From positions 18,472 to 40,519 of the forward strand of contig BQKZ01000973.1 of NCBI GenBank assembly GCA_036244855.1: 22,048 nucleotides of DNA. The letters run 5' to 3'. Shown here one piece after another: positions 18,032 through 22,048 of the stretch. The notes under the pieces are model-generated. The model had not been told where the DNA came from. It saw nothing but the letters and a program-made list of their open reading frames with translations, and ran no database searches. The DNA comes from Temnopleurus reevesii. Its lineage: Eukaryota; Echinodermata; Echinoidea; Temnopleuroida; Temnopleuridae. Each line of letters opens with the position of its first letter. Within the stretch, counting starts at the first letter, position 1. The position numbers and the translations under genes are program-made.

Positions 18032-18262
18032 AGCAGAAGGGACAAAGGATTCGGACAAACTAAACAGCTTCCATCCAAACATTCACAATAACATATGCAC
18101 ACACGAGAAATTCCATCCTTCTTATTCTGTGGAGAAATACTGAACACCTGCCACATGTGTTCTGTGAATGAACGGGAAAGCTATATTCTTTGGTGATCAT
18201 GAAGCTATTTTGAAGACTTGAATTAAATTGTTTAGTTTGTCCAATTCCTTTGTCCCTTCTGC
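18032..18262. mobile_element. Foldback MITE, family I
   Basis: About 231 bp with strong inverted ends. The left end agcagaagggacaaaggatt / cggacaaactaaaca matches the reverse complement of the right end over about 35 bp with only a few differences. Short open frames inside are artefacts. Target duplication is not clear. Confidence 0.8.
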
Positions 18263-19422
18263 TCTGAGTGTGGTTTGAGAAAGGCAATATGTTTGGACAG
18301 CCGCAAGCGCCTTCCTAGATTCCTTGACCTGTCTTCGCTTTGTTTTAATTCCAGTATACGAGGTCCTTGGTGCCTGCACAAAGTAAAATGAGTTTCGACA
18401 GACAGGCAAATCCGTCAAGTTGTTTGGGATTTTAAGTTTTTAATACACGTTCCTTCTCTTTTGAGCCGATTTTAGGTCTTCCTAAAAGTGACACAGTAGG
18501 GCAAACAATTGTTTGGATGACCTCAACCGACCCTCTGAAATGCCCCCAACTCCATTTTTATTCATTCAAATTGACAAGAAAATCACAGCAAAATTATCAA
18601 TGAAAATGTGAAATACACCTTGAAAAGTAAATTTGATATAATCTTTGGCATTTCACTTCCTTTCAAGTCTTATTTTGTGTAATTTGTGGTTATTTTTTTC
18701 ATTACGAGCAAAAAAAACTTTTCCCGACAAACCGACCGATTCTAGTGCAATTTTAGTCAATTAAATGTGTAATGGAAAAACAGATGTGCACCATGTATTG
18801 AACTGTACAGACTAAACGATAACAAGTCAGTTCCGATTTCAATAACATTACAAAGGAACATTGAATTGACATTCGACTTGATTTTACAGAAATAAATTAT
18901 ACCGTGTATTATCAATAAGGAGCATTTGATGGCATCCTAATATTTTTTTTTTGTCCTAAGAATTCGCAGTGAAATCTCCGAGGGGTTGAGGCTTGTGACG
19001 ATTACATCCTGTGTCTGGCCATGCCGCCTGCATGTGATCTCCGCCGCGGACCTGAAATAATTTGCCCGTCTTATAACGTTTCTTGAGGTTCTTTCCCCCG
19101 ACGGGAAAGGTGAAGTTTCGGGTCTAGATTCGAGAGATTTTCTTTCATTCATTGTGGGGGGGGGGGGGTGATATAATGATATATATATATAAAGTGATAT
19201 ACATGTTGAATGGAATTGAACTGAACTGACATATAAGTGCAGTTCGATTAAAAATACAATATAGATTAAATAAAAATATAACTTGTTTCTCAATTAGAAC
19301 ATCTTAGCCAATGTTTTACACAGCATACATCGTGCAGATCAAGGTCAAGTGATACTAAACTCAATATTATTCTCCAGATTATCTTGAAGTCGATCTTAAC
19401 TTTAACAAACGACTTAGAACCT
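18263..19422. other. Intergenic DNA with GC-rich patch and poly-G/TA run
   Basis: Mostly AT-rich. 18960-19140 is clearly richer in GC and CpG than its surroundings and open on the minus strand (frame 19293-18937). No domain is recognised. A poly-G run at 19155-19168 is followed by (TA)n at about 19180-19190. Confidence 0.35.
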
Positions 19423-19583
19423 TTTTCGTAAAGCCGTTGGTAGAGATACGCACGACTCTGCGAACGACAGGTGACACTTTCTCAGATGTCAATTTACAAA
19501 GACGCGGGACATCACTGAGTGCACGAAAGGATCACTGGTCGTTCTTATAGTCGTGTGTAGATTTACAAACAGCTTTATGAAAC
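19423..19583. mobile_element. Foldback MITE, family G copy 2
   Basis: About 161 bp. The left end tttcgtaaagccgttggtag and right-end reverse complement tttcataaagctgtttgtaa pair. Inside, acgcacgactctgcgaacga and cactggtcgttcttatagtc form the next stem section. It shares the aaagctgtt/ctacgcacga plan with 15329-15479. Confidence 0.6.
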
Positions 19584-19734
19584 ACAACCCCGAACCTCCC
19601 CGGTGGCATTAAAGTCATAAAGATGTTAACAAATAGCACAATGTTTTATTACAGCTCATGAGGGAANAAAGTCGAGAGTTCTTTTTCTGGGTTAATCCGA
19701 ATCCGGCCATAAAATCAAGATTCGTGTATAACTC

Positions 19735-20072
19735 TTATATGGACAGGTGGACGGATAAACACATTATCTTCCATTGAAAAGCGCCAAATTCTCACACTCT
19801 CTACAAAGCGTGAAATCCGAAAATGATAAAAACCCTCTAAAGCCCCGGTCACATAGGACCCCGGAAGCAACACGACTCACCCCGACTCGTTGTTCTGAGG
19901 CGGTTACCTGTGAATTAACGAAGAGTCAGAGTGAATCGTGTTGCTGCCGGGGTCCTATGTGACCGGGGCTTTATATGGACAGGTGGACGGATAAACACAC
20001 TGAATTATCTTCCATTGAAAAGCGCCAAATTCTCACATTATACCGTGAAATCCGAAAATGATAAAACCCTCT
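19735..20072 (+). repeat. 105-bp direct repeats around a family A element (copy B)
   Basis: Units at 19735-19839 and 19971-20072, homologous to 5983-6090 and 6223-6325. The first unit lacks six bases (gctgaa region) compared with copy A. Confidence 0.85.
19842..19969. mobile_element. Foldback MITE, family A copy 7
   Basis: 128 bp, the copy B counterpart of 6094-6221, with the same flanks and a few base changes (for example gctgccgg for gcttccgg in the right arm). Confidence 0.85.
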
Positions 20073-20226
20073 TAAACTAAAAAAAAAAAAGGTTGGAAAA
20101 ATCGCTGGGTTATTTGGGGGTCAAGCATTCCTGATTTCAAACGATAGTAATAGTAAAAAAAGAATTCAGGATATTTTTTTATGTTGATTGAATAGTTCAG
20201 CCTGAGAGATTAAACAATCGTTTTAA

Positions 20227-20354
20227 GCCCCGGTCACATAGGACTCCGGAAGCAACACGATTCACCCCGACTCATTGTTCTGAGGCAGTTAACTGTAAAT
20301 TAACAAAGAGTCGGGGTGAATCGTGTTGCTTCCGGGGTCCTATGTGACCGGGGC
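20227..20354. mobile_element. TTAA foldback MITE, family A copy 8
   Basis: Counterpart of 6482-6608. TTAA precedes it (20223-20226); the right side reads ATAA, a one-base change from TTAA. The arms GCCCCGGTCACATAGGACTC and GGGGTCCTATGTGACCGGGG are nearly perfect. Confidence 0.88.
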
Positions 20355-20382
20355 ATAAGGATATCACTCTTCTACGATAGTC

Positions 20383-20579
20383 CTATGGAAGCTTATATGT
20401 GCAGCGCGAAGGCGAGTTTGTGCACGTCACCTTCTTACCTTTTCGACTAAAACAAGGCGCCAAGGCGAGTTTGTACAAATCACCTTGAAGTCAAGAAATT
20501 CTTGACTTTTCGACCAAAACGAGGCGCCTTATCGAGTTGAACATCTCGTCATTGCGATGCGTGTATAAACTTCCGTAGG
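20383..20579. mobile_element. Foldback MITE, family F, present only in copy B
   Basis: About 197 bp. The left end ctatggaagcttatatgtgc / agcgc pairs with the reverse complement of the right end, ctacggaagtttatacacgc / atcgc. Inside are two direct copies of aaggcgagtttgt and ttttcgac(t/c)aaaac. The surrounding block 20358-20642 has no counterpart in copy A, where aaggata runs straight into acaataagctgaaa. Confidence 0.6.
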
Positions 20580-20871
20580 CCTGTCGATGTCGTAATGGAC
20601 ACTCACTTTCCAAAAAGAAAACAAATTCGTCCATCAGTTAGGATAAAAATAAGCTGAAATTTCCTGAAAATGTAATCATTTTCGTGCATAATGTGATTTC
20701 ATTAGTTTCTTCGTCTACCTCTTTTTCATGTCCGTTACGCTAATAGCGAGCGAATGTCTTGATGGAAATCCATTAAATTAAAAATGTATGCCACATATAC
20801 TATTTGTTACATACGTATTGAATTTCAAAGAATTCCAATGACTAGTTTTTAAGAGATTCAGCTTTTTTTTT

Positions 20872-21054
20872 TTATATATATAACGGACCTGAAAATTTCG
20901 TGGAATTGCCCTTAAATGGAAATATATTGAAAGCGGTTTTGCGAGGTAATGTTGGAATTTCGACATGAATCATTCTGTAGGGCAATCCAGTGAATTTAGA
21001 AAAACAAACCTGCATCATTTGACAGTCATGACAGTTGCTTCGATTCCTGTGCAT
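20872..21054 (-). other. Short open frame, counterpart of 6854-7036
   Basis: 60 codons, same start (MHRNRSNCHDC) and end (GPLYI) as in copy A. Unknown; probably noncoding repeat sequence that happens to be open. Confidence 0.2.
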
Positions 21055-21757
21055 GACCTTTGAATTTCCGAAGTGAAACTAAATGTGCATCACAGATGAA
21101 GAATTGTATTAATGACTTGCGCAATCGGCTTACTAAAAGATTCCAATTTATGTACAATTCTCGCCAAGAAACGTAGCTATACGGTATTAATTTCTTAAAC
21201 CGGTTTGTAACAATGCGTGCTTTTACGGTTGGTCATATCAGAGAGCATGATGGGACATCTTTCTAGTACGGAAGTGATTTCGCTAAGTGTAAACAATGCA
21301 AAATCACAAACGTACTAGAAACATATCCCGGCATGCTTAGCGTTTGAAACAACCATAAACGAACGTATTGAACTGCAATACTTTGAATCAACTTTGCATA
21401 CAATACTTGTTGCCATATGTCGAGCGATGCTCGGGCAAGTTCCAGAATTTTAAGAAAAACATTTGTGCATGAAAGTTTGTTCCCAACGCATAAAATTTGC
21501 ATCTATTTGTAACCGTTCGATCTCCATTCACATATTGATCATATCGTGCGTAACACACGTCACGAACCATGTCACATACGTCACTTTTCATGGCCTCGTT
21601 GGAATATCATGATTCTCCTCTTCCAATGAATGTGTTTGTCACGTAATAAAAATCCCAGCCAATTGCAGATCGGATTATTTCGGCTGTTCGGCTGCACTTC
21701 GGGTATTCGGCCGATTGCCAAGAAACCGACGTAGCTCGGCATCAACAATGCAAACGA

Positions 21758-22027
21758 TTAATTATCAATTCGGATGAGTGATTGCTGTGGATATATTCTT
21801 TGCTGATGATTCCAAAGTTCACGTGGAACAGTTTGTGATCCATTACAAAGCTTGAATAGCTTTTGCGAATCGGTGACTATGCCCCCTTCTTTTGCCTTTA
21901 GTCGGGAGACCATCCTCAAATTTTCCGCTGATTTCGGTTCTTCATCGACCGGAAGTAAATCAGCATCATACTGAATGAATTTCCATCCTTTCCATGTCAT
22001 ATCTGTAATGTTACTGTTTTCATTCAT
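21758..22027 (-). other. Open frame of 89 codons, unknown
   Basis: Reads FIQYDADLLPVDEEPKSAEN, then LRMVSRLKAKEGG and KLFKLCNGSQTVPRELWNH. Composition is protein-like and charged, unlike most open stretches here, but I recognise no family. Copy A (7690-7900) is broken by a stop and an indel. It could be a relic of a transposon gene or a displaced exon. Upstream on its strand is only the terminal G run, so its start cannot be judged. Confidence 0.25.
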
Positions 22028-22048
22028 TTACCGGGGGGGGGGGGGGGG

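Larger units (their letters stand above)
19668..22048 (+). repeat. Duplicated segment, copy B (direct repeat of 5916-7930)
   Basis: It begins one base after the only ambiguous base (N at 19667) with aaagtcgagagttctttttc and matches copy A through both family A elements and the long 20640-21290 and 21640-22040 blocks. It ends in a G run at the window end, where copy A also turns G-rich. Copy B carries an extra element at about 20358-20642. It lies 5' of the acetyltransferase gene, so the gene is bracketed by direct repeats. Confidence 0.9.

Overview
The window reads as nuclear DNA of an animal, most likely a marine invertebrate deuterostome such as an echinoderm. It is AT-rich and intron-containing. 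It carries long CT, CA/TA and AAT microsatellites, a tRNA-derived SINE with a (TTA)n tail, and many short inverted-repeat transposons. The echinoderm guess is an inference from repeat style and could be wrong. There are no operons or prokaryotic signals.

I can support one protein-coding gene. It lies on the minus strand and has four coding exons: 15143-15026, 14340-14164, 12216-12176 and 8861-8646. All introns are GT-AG, phases agree at every junction, and the exons join into a 183-residue protein. This is a GNAT-fold diamine (spermidine/spermine) or thialysine N-acetyltransferase of the SAT1/SAT2 type. The coding region looks intact. Residues beyond the family's usual C-terminus are encoded by a segment that is tandemly duplicated just past the stop codon.

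Layout. 1-5900 is gene-free: a homopolymer end, four foldback element families (one nested inside another) and the CT and CA/TA microsatellites. 5916-7930 is copy A of a roughly 2 kb duplicated segment. 7998-8309 is a 77-bp minisatellite. 8554-15164 is the acetyltransferase gene, with introns packed with foldback elements, an AT-rich degenerate tandem repeat and a SINE tail. 15330-19583 is upstream sequence with further foldback elements, an AAT-tailed SINE and a GC-rich patch. 19668-22048 is copy B of the duplicated segment, starting one base after the only N in the window. The gene therefore sits between two direct repeats.

The most distinctive mobile component is a foldback element of about 130 bp, family A, flanked by TTAA at its best copies and so piggyBac-like. 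It is present eight times. Two copies bracket coding exon 2 within about 55 bp on each side. At least eight other inverted-repeat families are visible. Family letters A-I are my own labels, not database names.
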